Origin: Acidimicrobiales bacterium
Lineage (GTDB): Bacteria; Actinomycetota; Acidimicrobiia; Acidimicrobiales; Palsa-688
DNA: 9,621 nucleotides
NCBI GenBank assembly: GCA_019241495.1
Contig: JAFAWZ010000329.1
Span: 1-9,621, forward strand
Direction: 5' to 3'
Under the pieces are notes generated by a model. It ran no database searches. It was not told the DNA's origin and worked only from the letters and a program-made list of their open reading frames with translations. A program made the position numbers and the translations under genes. Below, one piece after another: positions 1 through 6,220 of the stretch. How positions within the stretch are numbered: the stretch's first letter is position 1; each line of letters opens with the position of its first letter.

Positions 1-89
1 GGATCGTGTGAGTGTGCAGGTGCGAGACCTTGAATAGAGCCAGGTTGGAGTGTCCGCCTCAGGCTCACCCTCGACAGCCGCGACGTCGG

Positions 90-1349
90 ATGCTCCACCT
101 GCCCTCGCGAACTGTACGTCTGCGTCTGACCCTGCTCTACAGTGGCCTGTTCTTCGTCTCGGGAGTGGCGCTGCTCGCAACGACCTACCTGCTCTTCCGC
201 AGTTCTACCGGGGTAGACCTCATCGTCCCGAACGGCTTGGGCGCGACCCCCGACGCTGTTCACCGAGTCGAGCAAATGTACGCCGCGGCCGTTCAACGCC
301 ACACCCACGGTCTCCACCAAGGGCTCATTCAGTCGGGGATCGCGCTCGTGATCATGACCGCGGTCTCGATCGCGCTCGGCTGGTTGGTCGCCGGCCGGGT
401 CCTACGCCCGCTGCGCACGATGACGGCGACCGCCAGGCAGATCTCCGAGCGCAACCTGAACGAGCGCCTCGCCCTCTCCGGGCCGCGCGACGAGCTGAAG
501 GACCTCGCCGACACTATCGACGGCCTCCTCGAGCGGCTCGAAGCGCACGTCGCTGAACAGCAGAGATTCGCGGCGAACGCCTCCCACGAGCTCCGCACCC
601 CACTGGCGATCACCCAGACCCTTCTTGAGGTCGCCCGTGACGATCCGAACGGCGAGAACGGCGAACTGGTCGCCCGCCTCCGCCACCTCAATACCCGAGC
701 GATCGACCTCACCGAAGCCTTGCTCCTGCTCAGCCGAGCCGACCAGAGATCCTTCACTCCCCAGTACCTCGACCTGTCCCTCATAGTCGAAGAAGCCGCC
801 GAAACGCTCCTCTCCCTGGCAGAAAAGCACGGCATCACCCTCGAAACCTCCGGCGACATGACCCCGACGGTCGGCGGAGAGACGCTCCTGCTCCAGTTGA
901 CGACGAACCTCGTACACAACGCCATCGTCCACAACCTGCCTGAGCATGGCGCCGTATGGGTCACGACCTGCGTTCACAACGACACGGTGGTGCTCACCGT
1001 CGAGAACACCGGGGAGAACCTTGCCCCGCAGTTGGTTTCCACGCTTGTCGAGCCGTTTCAGCGTGGCACGGAACGCATACACACCGATCACGCAGGTGTC
1101 GGCCTCGGCCTGGCCATCGCCAAAAAGATCACCCAAGCACACGGCGGGACCCTTACCCTCGCGCCACGCCGAGATGGCGGGCTATCGGTCGCAGTGCACC
1201 TGCCCGCGGCCCGATCGACGCTGGCCGATCGTGGCGATCAAAGAGCTGCCGGATGTCCAATCTGGGATCGATGCCCGCCGGCGTCGACTCGACAGCCTCC
1301 GAGGGGACCCGTGGGAGCGTCGACGCACAAGAACACAGAACCGGACTGA
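90..1349 (+). CDS. Two-component sensor histidine kinase (HAMP-HisKA-HATPase)
   Basis: Membrane sensor kinase that should autophosphorylate on histidine and pass the phosphate to a cognate response regulator, probably encoded just left of the window. Counting from the ATG at 90 (419 residues): transmembrane segment about 12-36, a short extracellular loop of about 40 residues, a second transmembrane segment about 79-104, a HAMP linker to about 152, then the HisKA motif SHELRTPLA with phospho-acceptor H166. The ATPase domain follows with N box TTNLVHNAIVHN (271-282), a G1 box reading ENTGEN instead of the classical DxGxG, F box EPFQRG and G2 box GVGLGLAIA. The frame stays open upstream to a GTG at 12, but family members begin near MLHLPSRTVRLRL, so I chose 90; there is no clear Shine-Dalgarno. 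The last 45 residues (STLADRGD to the end) lie beyond the usual domain end and are Pro/Arg-rich. The stimulus is unknown. Confidence 0.9.
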   Translation: MLHLPSRTVRLRLTLLYSGLFFVSGVALLATTYLLFRSSTGVDLIVPNGLGATPDAVHRVEQMYAAAVQRHTHGLHQGLIQSGIALVIMTAVSIALGWLVAGRVLRPLRTMTATARQISERNLNERLALSGPRDELKDLADTIDGLLERLEAHVAEQQRFAANASHELRTPLAITQTLLEVARDDPNGENGELVARLRHLNTRAIDLTEALLLLSRADQRSFTPQYLDLSLIVEEAAETLLSLAEKHGITLETSGDMTPTVGGETLLLQLTTNLVHNAIVHNLPEHGAVWVTTCVHNDTVVLTVENTGENLAPQLVSTLVEPFQRGTERIHTDHAGVGLGLAIAKKITQAHGGTLTLAPRRDGGLSVAVHLPAARSTLADRGDQRAAGCPIWDRCPPASTRQPPRGPVGASTHKNTEPD

Positions 1350-1508
1350 GTACGTCTGTCTCATCCCGAGTGGCAGCGGTCGTCAGCAGCATGGCCGCGC
1401 CAAGCTCGAGATTCGGCAGTGAGCGTCGGTCAGAGCGGAGGCGGGCCTTCCTCAGCCACGCAGATTGTTTTCGGCAAGCCCAATGTTGCTGTGGCTGTCA
1501 GGTCTCGG

Positions 1509-1772
1509 TCAATCGGGTGTAGCGCCCTCAGAGGAGATGATGGCCGTAACGGTCTTTCGGCCGAGTCCAGAGGCCTCGGCCAGTTGGCGAATCGATGCTC
1601 CTGCCTGGTGAGCGACGCGGATCATGTCGTCACGGATTCGTGCTTCTTTGGCCGTCCTTGCGGCGCTCAGGCCCACGACCGCAAGTGCAGATCCTATCTC
1701 CCCGTCGAATCCACCTCTGTACTTGTCCAGGGCGGCAGTGGCCGCGAATACCTCGTCGTAGCTGTAGCTCAT
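1509..1772 (-). CDS. Small helix-turn-helix protein
   Basis: 87-residue protein with a C-terminal helix-turn-helix at about residues 56-79 (ASIRQLAEASGLGRKTVTAI), the arrangement seen in small Xre/resolvase-like DNA-binding domains. The N-terminal half is Ala-rich and probably helical, with an SYDEVFAATAALDKYRGG opening that I cannot assign. The start is well supported: a strong AGGAGG lies 4 nt before the ATG, and the ATG overlaps the stop of the upstream small gene as ATGA, so the two are probably translationally coupled. It likely binds DNA as a regulator of its own cassette or as one partner of a toxin-antitoxin-like pair. The second role is inference from layout only. Its codon use is less GC-biased than that of the trehalose genes, compatible with acquisition. 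Confidence 0.7.
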   Translation of the reverse strand: MSYSYDEVFAATAALDKYRGGFDGEIGSALAVVGLSAARTAKEARIRDDMIRVAHQAGASIRQLAEASGLGRKTVTAIISSEGATPD

Positions 1773-1939
1773 GCTTCCTCCTGAAGCGCGAGAGCGAGCT
1801 TGTCGCGAACCGCCATAAGCAGTGGAATCCGCGGCGACATGTCGACCCTGGCCTCGGACACATTGAGGTGCGTCAGCGTCATGCCAAGAAGCTCCAAAGC
1901 TTCGACCCGTTCAAGCTCGACTCTTACCACTGGTTCCAT
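1769..1939 (-). CDS. Small hypothetical protein, first gene of the leftward cassette
   Basis: I do not recognise this protein. From the ATG at 1939 it has 56 residues, beginning MEPVVRVELERVEALELLGM and ending KLALALQEEA. It is acidic and Leu-rich with no membrane segment or Cys motif. The frame stays open further up, with a GTG at 1945, an ATG at 1996 and a TTG at 2020 (83 residues), so the start is uncertain. The longer versions would read through the 14-bp perfect inverted repeat at 1944-1976, whereas the 56-residue version leaves that repeat just in front of the start codon. The last codon overlaps the start of the helix-turn-helix gene as ATGA, and its 3' end carries that gene's Shine-Dalgarno, so the two form one transcription unit. 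A toxin/antitoxin-like pairing is possible but not shown by motif. Confidence 0.5.
   Translation of the reverse strand: MEPVVRVELERVEALELLGMTLTHLNVSEARVDMSPRIPLLMAVRDKLALALQEEA
1777..1782 (-). promoter_or_regulatory. Strong Shine-Dalgarno of the helix-turn-helix gene
   Basis: On the minus strand AGGAGG sits 4 nt before the ATG at 1772, inside the last codons of the upstream small gene. It fixes the start of the 87-residue protein and shows both genes of the cassette are read from one message. Confidence 0.75.
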
Positions 1940-1943
1940 TTTA

Positions 1944-1976
1944 GCCACGGCTGGTCCGTCCAGGACCAGCCGTGGC
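1944..1976. repeat. Perfect 14-bp inverted repeat with 5-nt loop
   Basis: GCCACGGCTGGTCC (1944-1957) and GGACCAGCCGTGGC (1963-1976) are exact reverse complements separated by 5 nt. On the minus strand it ends 4 bases before the ATG at 1939. It has no T-run on either side, so it does not look like an intrinsic terminator. It could be an operator for the helix-turn-helix protein of the same cassette or an RNA hairpin at the translation start. If the gene starts upstream at 1996 or 2020 it would lie in coding sequence. Confidence 0.8.
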
Positions 1977-2064
1977 CAGTCACATTCGTGGCCCATGCAA
2001 AACGCCCCGATTCCGGGCAAACCTACTTCGGTTAAACGGCGACGGTCACAGAAGGTCGAACGGC

Positions 2065-2095
2065 TACTTGGTGACGATACCTACACCACCAAGTA
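2065..2095. promoter_or_regulatory. Inverted-repeat operator candidate of the AbrB/PIN cassette
   Basis: TACTTGGTG (2065-2073) and CACCAAGTA (2087-2095) are perfect 9-bp reverse complements separated by 13 nt. They span the candidate -35 and touch the first two bases of the candidate -10 of the antitoxin gene at 2106. AbrB/MazE-type antitoxins usually repress their own operon by binding such palindromes, so an autoregulatory operator is the natural reading; binding itself is inferred. Confidence 0.6.
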
Positions 2096-2099
2096 AGCT
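2071..2099 (+). promoter_or_regulatory. Promoter of the AbrB/PIN cassette (leaderless type)
   Basis: Candidate -35 GTGACG (2071-2076), 17-bp spacer and -10 TAAGCT (2094-2099), followed by 6 nt and the ATG at 2106. That distance puts the transcription start at or next to the start codon, as in leaderless actinobacterial genes. A GAGG at 2100-2103 lies too close to the ATG to be a normal ribosome binding site. Confidence 0.5.
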
Positions 2100-2105
2100 G
2101 AGGTC

Positions 2106-2345
2106 ATGGCCAGCATCCAGGAATACCTCGTCTCATCGTCCGGCCAGCTTTCGTTGCCTGCCGCCGCCCGACACCGCTGGGATCTCGACAAGGGCGGGCC
2201 GGTCGACGTAGTTGACCTCGGCTTCGCCGTCATGATGCTCCCCAGGGGCCACGCTCGGAAGCTGCTCGACGATCTGCTTCCCAGAGACACACATGCCAAC
2301 TACGTGGCCTCGCTCGCCGAGGATCCCGACCTGGCGACCACTTGA
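2106..2345 (+). CDS. AbrB/MazE-like antitoxin candidate
   Basis: 79-residue protein. Residues about 5-47 show the swapped-hairpin AbrB/SpoVT pattern: a short strand with SSSGQLSLPAAARHRW (the usual form is a Gly-x-hydrophobic-x-hydrophobic-Pro turn followed by a short helix), then a Gly-rich turn and a hydrophobic strand VDVVDLGFAVMMLP. The C-terminal tail (HARKLLDDLLPRDTHANYVASLAEDPDLATT) has the length and acidic character expected of a toxin-neutralising segment. The stop overlaps the next gene's ATG by one base (TGATG), so the two are probably translationally coupled. An inverted repeat overlaps its promoter. It most likely binds DNA as a dimer, represses the operon and neutralises the PIN-like partner. 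A stand-alone AbrB regulator is the alternative. Confidence 0.7.
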   Translation: MASIQEYLVSSSGQLSLPAAARHRWDLDKGGPVDVVDLGFAVMMLPRGHARKLLDDLLPRDTHANYVASLAEDPDLATT

Positions 2346-2773
2346 TGGTCGCACTACTCGATGACCATCTGCTTCGTGACCTGCTCGCTCAGAACCTGAG
2401 CCGCGATCTGGTTCATGTATTCGGCCAGCAGGAGCCAGCGACCACCAACCTGTATCTATACCGGCTTGCCAGGAGCATTGTCTCCGCCCGAGGAGGTGCT
2501 CTGACCGGCTCCTGGTCCACTGAGCAACGCCGCCAGCTGGGCCGAAGACTTATTGAGCTGTCGGAGTCTGTTCAGGTGGTTCCGATGCGAACGCTCGCTT
2601 ACCGGATGGGGGAGATCGCTGCTACCCACCGCGTTTCCACTCTGGGCGCTGAAGCGGCGGCTGCCGCCGAGCACCTGAGAGCGACGCTGTACGTGTGGGA
2701 AGGCGACGACGGCCCCGGGATCAGAACGGCCGTAACAGCAGTAGGCGCACCGTATCGGACCGTCGCACGTTGA
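2345..2773 (+). CDS. PIN-like domain protein, toxin candidate of the cassette
   Basis: 142 residues from the ATG at 2345; a TTG three bases upstream is also in frame. The size and layout match the actinobacterial VapC-like PIN family: N-terminal strand with acidic residues VALLDDHLL (D6/D7), helices around TTNLYLYRLARSI, a middle strand VVPMRTLAYRMGEIA, then STLGAEAAAAAEHLRATLYVWEGDDGP and a final VGAPYRTV strand. PIN toxins are Mg-dependent ribonucleases with three or four clustered acidic residues. Here D6 or D7, E90, E103 and D121/D122 could supply them, but E103 sits where an Asp is usual, so activity is uncertain. The preceding AbrB-like gene and the stop/start overlap support a type II toxin-antitoxin reading. 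The alternative is a degenerate, inactive PIN protein kept as a cofactor of the AbrB regulator. Confidence 0.6.
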   Translation: MVALLDDHLLRDLLAQNLSRDLVHVFGQQEPATTNLYLYRLARSIVSARGGALTGSWSTEQRRQLGRRLIELSESVQVVPMRTLAYRMGEIAATHRVSTLGAEAAAAAEHLRATLYVWEGDDGPGIRTAVTAVGAPYRTVAR

Positions 2774-2815
2774 TTGCTCCCAAGACCGGCCACTCGGTCC
2801 AAACGTCGAGAGGGC

Positions 2816-3427
2816 CTAACTCCTTCGCCGTTGGCGAGGATGGATCGTCTCGCCGCGTGCGAGCATGGAGACGAACTGCTCGATTCGGCGCTGGCGCGTC
2901 TCGGCGCGCTTGGCAGTCGATACGCGGTAGAGGACAGCGTACCGGTTGGTGGCGTCGAGCTGATCGAACGTCGCCTTGGCCGCGGGGTTCGCAGCCAGCG
3001 ATGCGGCAAGATCGGTCGGGACGGTGATCGACGACTGCCCCTCATAGGCGGTATCCCAGCTGCCGTCGGCCTTCGCCCGCTCCGCAGCGTTGAGTCCTGC
3101 GGGCTTCATGCGACCCTCATCGGTCAGTCTGATAGCGATGGCGACATTGCGCTTCGACCAGGCGCCTCCCCGGCGTCTGGGGGTGAACTTGCGGCGGAAG
3201 GTTCGTTGGTCTCGCTTTGCGAGTTGTCCGTCGACCCACCCGTGGCAGATCGCCACCTCCAGGGCGTCGTCGTAGGTCACGCTCGTCGGCTCGGTAGTGC
3301 CCTTCTTGGCCAGAACCAGCCAGACCCCGGCCGAGCTGGCTCCATGTTCATCCAGCCACCGGGACCAGTCCGGTGCGCTCGCAACGATCAGCTCTGCGTT
3401 GACGTCGGCCACCCTGTCAGTGTGCAC
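2816..3427 (-). CDS. YdeI/OmpD-associated (OmdA) family protein
   Basis: 203 residues from the GTG at 3427. It follows the family pattern throughout: WSRWLDEHGASSAGVWLVLAKK, then SVTYDDALEVAICHGWVDGQ (residues 49-68), the basic stretch RRKFTPRRRGGAWSKRNV (78-95), EGRMKPAGLNAAERAKADGSWD, and the C-terminal OmdA region VPTDLAASLAANPAAKATFDQLDATNRYAVLYRV ending in AKRAETRQRRIEQFVSMLARGETIHP. In enterobacteria YdeI-type proteins have been linked to antimicrobial-peptide or bacteriocin resistance; the biochemical role is not settled, so only the family is claimed. No signal peptide, so cytoplasmic. An in-frame GTG at 3412 would shorten it by five residues. It converges on the PIN-like gene with 42 bases between stops and is probably transcribed alone. 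Confidence 0.85.
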   Translation of the reverse strand: MHTDRVADVNAELIVASAPDWSRWLDEHGASSAGVWLVLAKKGTTEPTSVTYDDALEVAICHGWVDGQLAKRDQRTFRRKFTPRRRGGAWSKRNVAIAIRLTDEGRMKPAGLNAAERAKADGSWDTAYEGQSSITVPTDLAASLAANPAAKATFDQLDATNRYAVLYRVSTAKRAETRQRRIEQFVSMLARGETIHPRQRRRS

Positions 3428-3447
3428 CGAGCCGACATCGGACTTCG

Positions 3448-3461
3448 CCCCATCGATGGGG
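3448..3461. repeat. 14-bp perfect palindrome between divergent genes
   Basis: CCCCATCGATGGGG is a perfect palindrome in the 95-bp gap between the leftward YdeI-like gene (start 3427) and the rightward microprotein gene (start 3523). Its place suggests a regulator site, but a single palindrome of this length can occur by chance. Confidence 0.4.
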
Positions 3462-3509
3462 GGAACAAGAGTGCATCAGGTCAGGAACAGGGGCGGCGCC
3501 CATTTCCGC

Positions 3510-3515
3510 TAGCCT
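3510..3515 (+). promoter_or_regulatory. -10 hexamer of the microprotein gene
   Basis: TAGCCT lies 7 nt before the ATG at 3523, the spacing expected for a leaderless transcript. No convincing -35 is visible at 17-18 bp upstream and there is no Shine-Dalgarno. Confidence 0.4.
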
Positions 3516-3522
3516 TGAAGTC

Positions 3523-3597
3523 ATGAAGAAACTCATCATTCTCGCCGTCCTCCTAGGACTCGGCTTGGTGGCCGCCCAGAAGCTGCGCTCCAACTGA
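3523..3597 (+). CDS. 24-residue single-helix membrane microprotein
   Basis: The peptide reads MKKLIILAVLLGLGLVAAQK then LRSN. It has a Lys-Lys N-terminus, a 15-residue hydrophobic stretch of Leu/Ile/Val/Gly/Ala and a basic, polar C-terminus, so it is either a very small membrane anchor peptide or resembles a signal peptide without a mature part. It recalls the short MKKLL..-type peptides annotated in many actinomycetes (the DLW-39 type is one), though the DLW tail of that family is absent here. A TANNNT -10 lies exactly where a leaderless transcript would start. The gene stands alone between divergent and convergent neighbours. Function unknown. Confidence 0.55.
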   Translation: MKKLIILAVLLGLGLVAAQKLRSN

Positions 3598-3774
3598 CCT
3601 CCCCGGTCTCGCACTGACCCCCGGTGAGTCGGCCGTAGTTTGGATCCGAACAAGCCCAGATCTGCGACGGTCAGATTCGAACGACTCGCGACATGGTGTC
3701 CACCCGAACGGTTGCGCTTTTCAACTGCAATCAAGGCGCGAGCTTCGGTCGGGTCGGCTGGCTCTAACAGGCCC

Positions 3775-4299
3775 TCAGCTGGCCCGGCGGTGGTGCACCA
3801 AGTGCAGGGCGTGCGCCTGTTGAACGGTGAGCTCGTCCTCGGCCTGGCGGGCGGTGAGCTCGATGCCGACGTGGTAGGTCTGCACCAGCATCCAGCCCAG
3901 CGCTCCTGCGATGACCGTCACGAAGACCCCGGCGGCTGACAGCGCCAATCCGAGCGTCGCGCTGATCGGGGGTCCGTTCCAGTTGTCCGCATAGGAGGCG
4001 GCGGCTGCGATGAACAAGCCGAGGGCTGTCACGTTGCACAACCCGTGCGCCACGCCAACTCGTTTGGCCTGGGAGGACCGGGGCACGCCGAACATCAGGT
4101 CTACCGCGCCGGGCAACGCAGCCAGTATCGCTCCACCCGCGCCGGCCACGCTCAGCGCGATGGCCAGGTTCAACCAGAACTGGTGGTTGTTGGCCGCGTA
4201 CACCGCGAAGCCGGCCAGCGCACCTGTATAGAAGGCCACCGGGTAGGCCACCAACATCGGATGCAACGGATGCCCGGCGATCCTGACTTTGCTGTACAC
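3775..4299 (-). CDS. DUF2231 family membrane protein
   Basis: 174-residue integral membrane protein with the family signature HPLHPMLVAYPVAFYTGAL (HPLHP at residues 10-14). Four hydrophobic segments lie at about 14-35, 41-62, 82-101 and 111-138, followed by a polar tail rich in Glu, Gln and His that probably lies in the cytoplasm. DUF2231 proteins have no assigned reaction. The GTG start at 4299 is supported by a strong AAGGAGG at 4304-4310, 4 nt upstream. It lies 132 bp downstream of treZ on the same strand, so it may be co-transcribed with the trehalose genes, though the gap could hold its own promoter. A structural or stress role linked to the compatible-solute genes is only guilt by association. 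Confidence 0.85.
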   Translation of the reverse strand: MYSKVRIAGHPLHPMLVAYPVAFYTGALAGFAVYAANNHQFWLNLAIALSVAGAGGAILAALPGAVDLMFGVPRSSQAKRVGVAHGLCNVTALGLFIAAAASYADNWNGPPISATLGLALSAAGVFVTVIAGALGWMLVQTYHVGIELTARQAEDELTVQQAHALHLVHHRRAS

Positions 4300-4303
4300 G
4301 ACC

Positions 4304-4310
4304 CCTCCTT
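4304..4310 (-). promoter_or_regulatory. Strong Shine-Dalgarno of the DUF2231 gene
   Basis: AAGGAGG on the minus strand, 4 nt before the GTG at 4299. It decides the start in favour of the form keeping MYSKVRIAGHPLHP. Confidence 0.75.
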
Positions 4311-4342
4311 CTGCTCAGCGAGGAATCTCTTCGTGAATCGTG

Positions 4343-4358
4343 CCCGGCCCGAGCCGGG
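4343..4358. repeat. GC-rich hairpin between treZ and the DUF2231 gene
   Basis: CCCGGC (4343-4348) and GCCGGG (4353-4358) pair around a CCGA loop in the treZ-DUF2231 gap. A 10-bp palindrome GAGGCGCCTC follows at 4380-4389. Neither is followed by a T-run on the minus strand, so intrinsic termination after treZ is not supported; they may slow or separate transcription. Confidence 0.35.
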
Positions 4359-4431
4359 GCTTGAGGCGAGGCAGCCAACGAGGCGCCTCACTCCACTTTC
4401 TTTATCTTCCCTACCCCAAAACGAGACGGCC

Positions 4432-6219
4432 TTATCCAGGTACCCGGGCCCACTGGTAGGTGGCCGATTTGGAGTGGTGCGCCGCGGTGGCCTTCCGCCC
4501 GAACACGGCCAGGCTGTCGGGGGGCAACCGGAGGCGGCGCCCGTCGAGGCGGACACCTGGATCGGATGCCGCCAGGATCGAGCCTGCGTCGACAACGACC
4601 GTGGCCGGATCAGGCCCGATCAGGCCTACCACGAGTGTCGCTGGTCGCTCCACGACTACGCCCCCGACCGCCGGTTCGGGGTGCACCGAGATCCGTTCCA
4701 ACCGGCGGTCGGTCAGGTCAGGAAGACGGTGGCGGAGGCCGATGAGCTGTCGATACCAATCCAGGATCTCGCGATGAGGATCTTTGGTGAGCTCCGACCA
4801 GTCCAGTCGAGACCGCTCGAACGTGGCGGGATCTTGAGGGTCGGGGACCTGCTCCACTGACCAACCGAACGTAGAGAACTCCGAGCGCCGTCCCTCGGTC
4901 ACGGCCTGCGCCAGCTCCGCGTCGTCGAAGTCGGTGAAGTATTGCCACGGGGTCGCCGCACCCCACTCTTCACCCTGGAAGAGCAAAGGAACGAATGGTG
5001 ATGTCAGCAGGAGGCCGGCGGCCACCTTGAGGCGCCCCAGTGACATCAAGGCGCTGCTCCGCTCGCCCGTCGCCCGGTTGCCGACCTGATCGTGGTTCTG
5101 GGTGCTCACGACGAAGCGATCGCCGGTCAGCCCGTCGGGCGGCCGGCCGTGAGTCCTTTGCCGGTGCTCCGACCACTCGCCGTCGTAGACCCACGCCTGA
5201 CGTAGCGCCTTGGTGAGCTGTTCGAGGCTTCCGAAGTCCTGGTAGTACCCGTTCGCCTCGCCCGTGAAGGCGGCGTGCCAGGCGTGATGCCAATCGTCGG
5301 CCCAGACCGAGTCAAGGCCGTAGCCTCCCTCCCGAGCGCTGCGCACCAGCCTCGGGTCGTTGCGGTCGGACTCGGCAATGAGCCACAAAGGTCGACCCTC
5401 ATGGCTGGCTGCGGCATGAACCTCGTCGGCCAGCTGCTCGAGGAAGGTGAACGCGGAGTCGTCGACCAGCGCGTGCACGGCGTCGAGGCGCAGACCGTCG
5501 AGGTGGTACTCCCGGAGCCACATGAGGGCGTTGTCCACCAAGAAGCGCCGCACTTCGTCGCTTCCGGGCCCGTCGAGATTGACTGCGTCACCCCAGTTCG
5601 TCCGGTGCCTGGCGGAGAAGTAGGGCCCGAACTCGGCCAGGTAATTGCCGGCCGGCCCGAGATGGTTGTACACGACATCGAGGATCACCCCGATACCGGC
5701 CCCGTGGGCGGCGTCGACCATGCGTTTCATGCCGTTCGGCCCACCATACGAACGATGGGGCGCGAACAGGCCCACGCCGTCGTAGCCCCAGCCCCGGGAC
5801 CCGGGGAACGTGGTTATCGGCATCATCTCTACGGCAGTGACGCCGAGGCGCCGCAAGTGGTCCAGCTTGGTGCTCACACCCGCGCAGGTCCCCTCGGGTG
5901 AGAACGTCCCCACGTGCAGCTCGTACAGCACCGCCCCGGCCAGGTTGAGCCCTCTCCATTCCCCGTCAGTCCATCCGAACGCGTCGTGGTCGACCGCCTC
6001 GGACAAACCCTCTGGGCCGTCCGGCTGGTACCCCGAGCGGGGATCAGCCCGCACCGCCCCGCCATTCAACGAGTACCCGTACCGATCACCCGCGATCGGG
6101 CTCACTCCCTCCGCCGCCCACCAGCCACCGGGCCGGCCGCTCATCGTGATCCGCTGGCCATTGCGCACCAGCTCCACTCGGTGGGCGCGGGGGGCCCACA
6201 CCGTGTATTCCGAATTCAC
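4432..6219 (-). CDS. treZ: Maltooligosyltrehalose trehalohydrolase (TreZ)
   Basis: GH13-family hydrolase (EC 3.2.1.141) that cleaves the alpha-1,4 bond next to the trehalosyl end made by TreY, releasing trehalose in the cytoplasm. From the GTG at 6219 it has 595 residues, normal for the family. An N-terminal beta domain (YTVWAPRAHRVELV) is followed by ELHVGTFSPEGT, the TIM-barrel motifs DVVYNHLGP, DGLRLDAVHA (nucleophile D246), LIAESDRND (acid/base E283) and STQNHDQVGNR (D377), then LLFQGEEWG and a C-terminal beta domain. Family members begin about ten residues before the VWAPRA motif, which favours the GTG at 6219. A TTG at 6237 would add six residues but lies inside the palindromic repeat and has no ribosome binding site. 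The last about 20 residues after LAVFGR form an atypical His/Ser-containing tail. Operon with treY. Confidence 0.95.
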   Translation of the reverse strand: MNSEYTVWAPRAHRVELVRNGQRITMSGRPGGWWAAEGVSPIAGDRYGYSLNGGAVRADPRSGYQPDGPEGLSEAVDHDAFGWTDGEWRGLNLAGAVLYELHVGTFSPEGTCAGVSTKLDHLRRLGVTAVEMMPITTFPGSRGWGYDGVGLFAPHRSYGGPNGMKRMVDAAHGAGIGVILDVVYNHLGPAGNYLAEFGPYFSARHRTNWGDAVNLDGPGSDEVRRFLVDNALMWLREYHLDGLRLDAVHALVDDSAFTFLEQLADEVHAAASHEGRPLWLIAESDRNDPRLVRSAREGGYGLDSVWADDWHHAWHAAFTGEANGYYQDFGSLEQLTKALRQAWVYDGEWSEHRQRTHGRPPDGLTGDRFVVSTQNHDQVGNRATGERSSALMSLGRLKVAAGLLLTSPFVPLLFQGEEWGAATPWQYFTDFDDAELAQAVTEGRRSEFSTFGWSVEQVPDPQDPATFERSRLDWSELTKDPHREILDWYRQLIGLRHRLPDLTDRRLERISVHPEPAVGGVVVERPATLVVGLIGPDPATVVVDAGSILAASDPGVRLDGRRLRLPPDSLAVFGRKATAAHHSKSATYQWARVPG

Positions 6220-6220
6220 C

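Noticed and set aside
402..1142. Long open frames on the minus strand across the kinase gene
   Set aside because: Opposite-strand reading of a high-GC gene; the plus-strand protein has every kinase box in order, while the minus-strand translations match no family I know.
2774..2815. Bidirectional terminator between the convergent PIN-like and YdeI-like genes
   Set aside because: Only a 5-bp GACCG/CGGTC stem with no T-run on either strand.
2774..3526. 250-codon plus-strand open frame over the YdeI-like gene
   Set aside because: Shadow of the minus-strand gene, whose translation matches the YdeI/OmdA family along its full length.
3640..3770. Possible tRNA or tRNA-derived attachment site on the minus strand (a TTCGAAT-like T-loop at about 3672-3680)
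   Set aside because: The flanking bases do not form a 5-bp T stem, and no anticodon arm or acceptor stem could be built.
3827..3861. 11-bp direct repeat CGGTGAGCTCG within the DUF2231 gene
   Set aside because: Explained by the repeated ELTA/ELTV coding segment in the C-terminal tail; not a separate element.
3764..4378. 204-codon minus-strand frame overlapping the DUF2231 gene
   Set aside because: Arg/Gly-rich translation without hydrophobic pattern; the other frame has the HPLHP motif, four membrane segments and a strong ribosome binding site.
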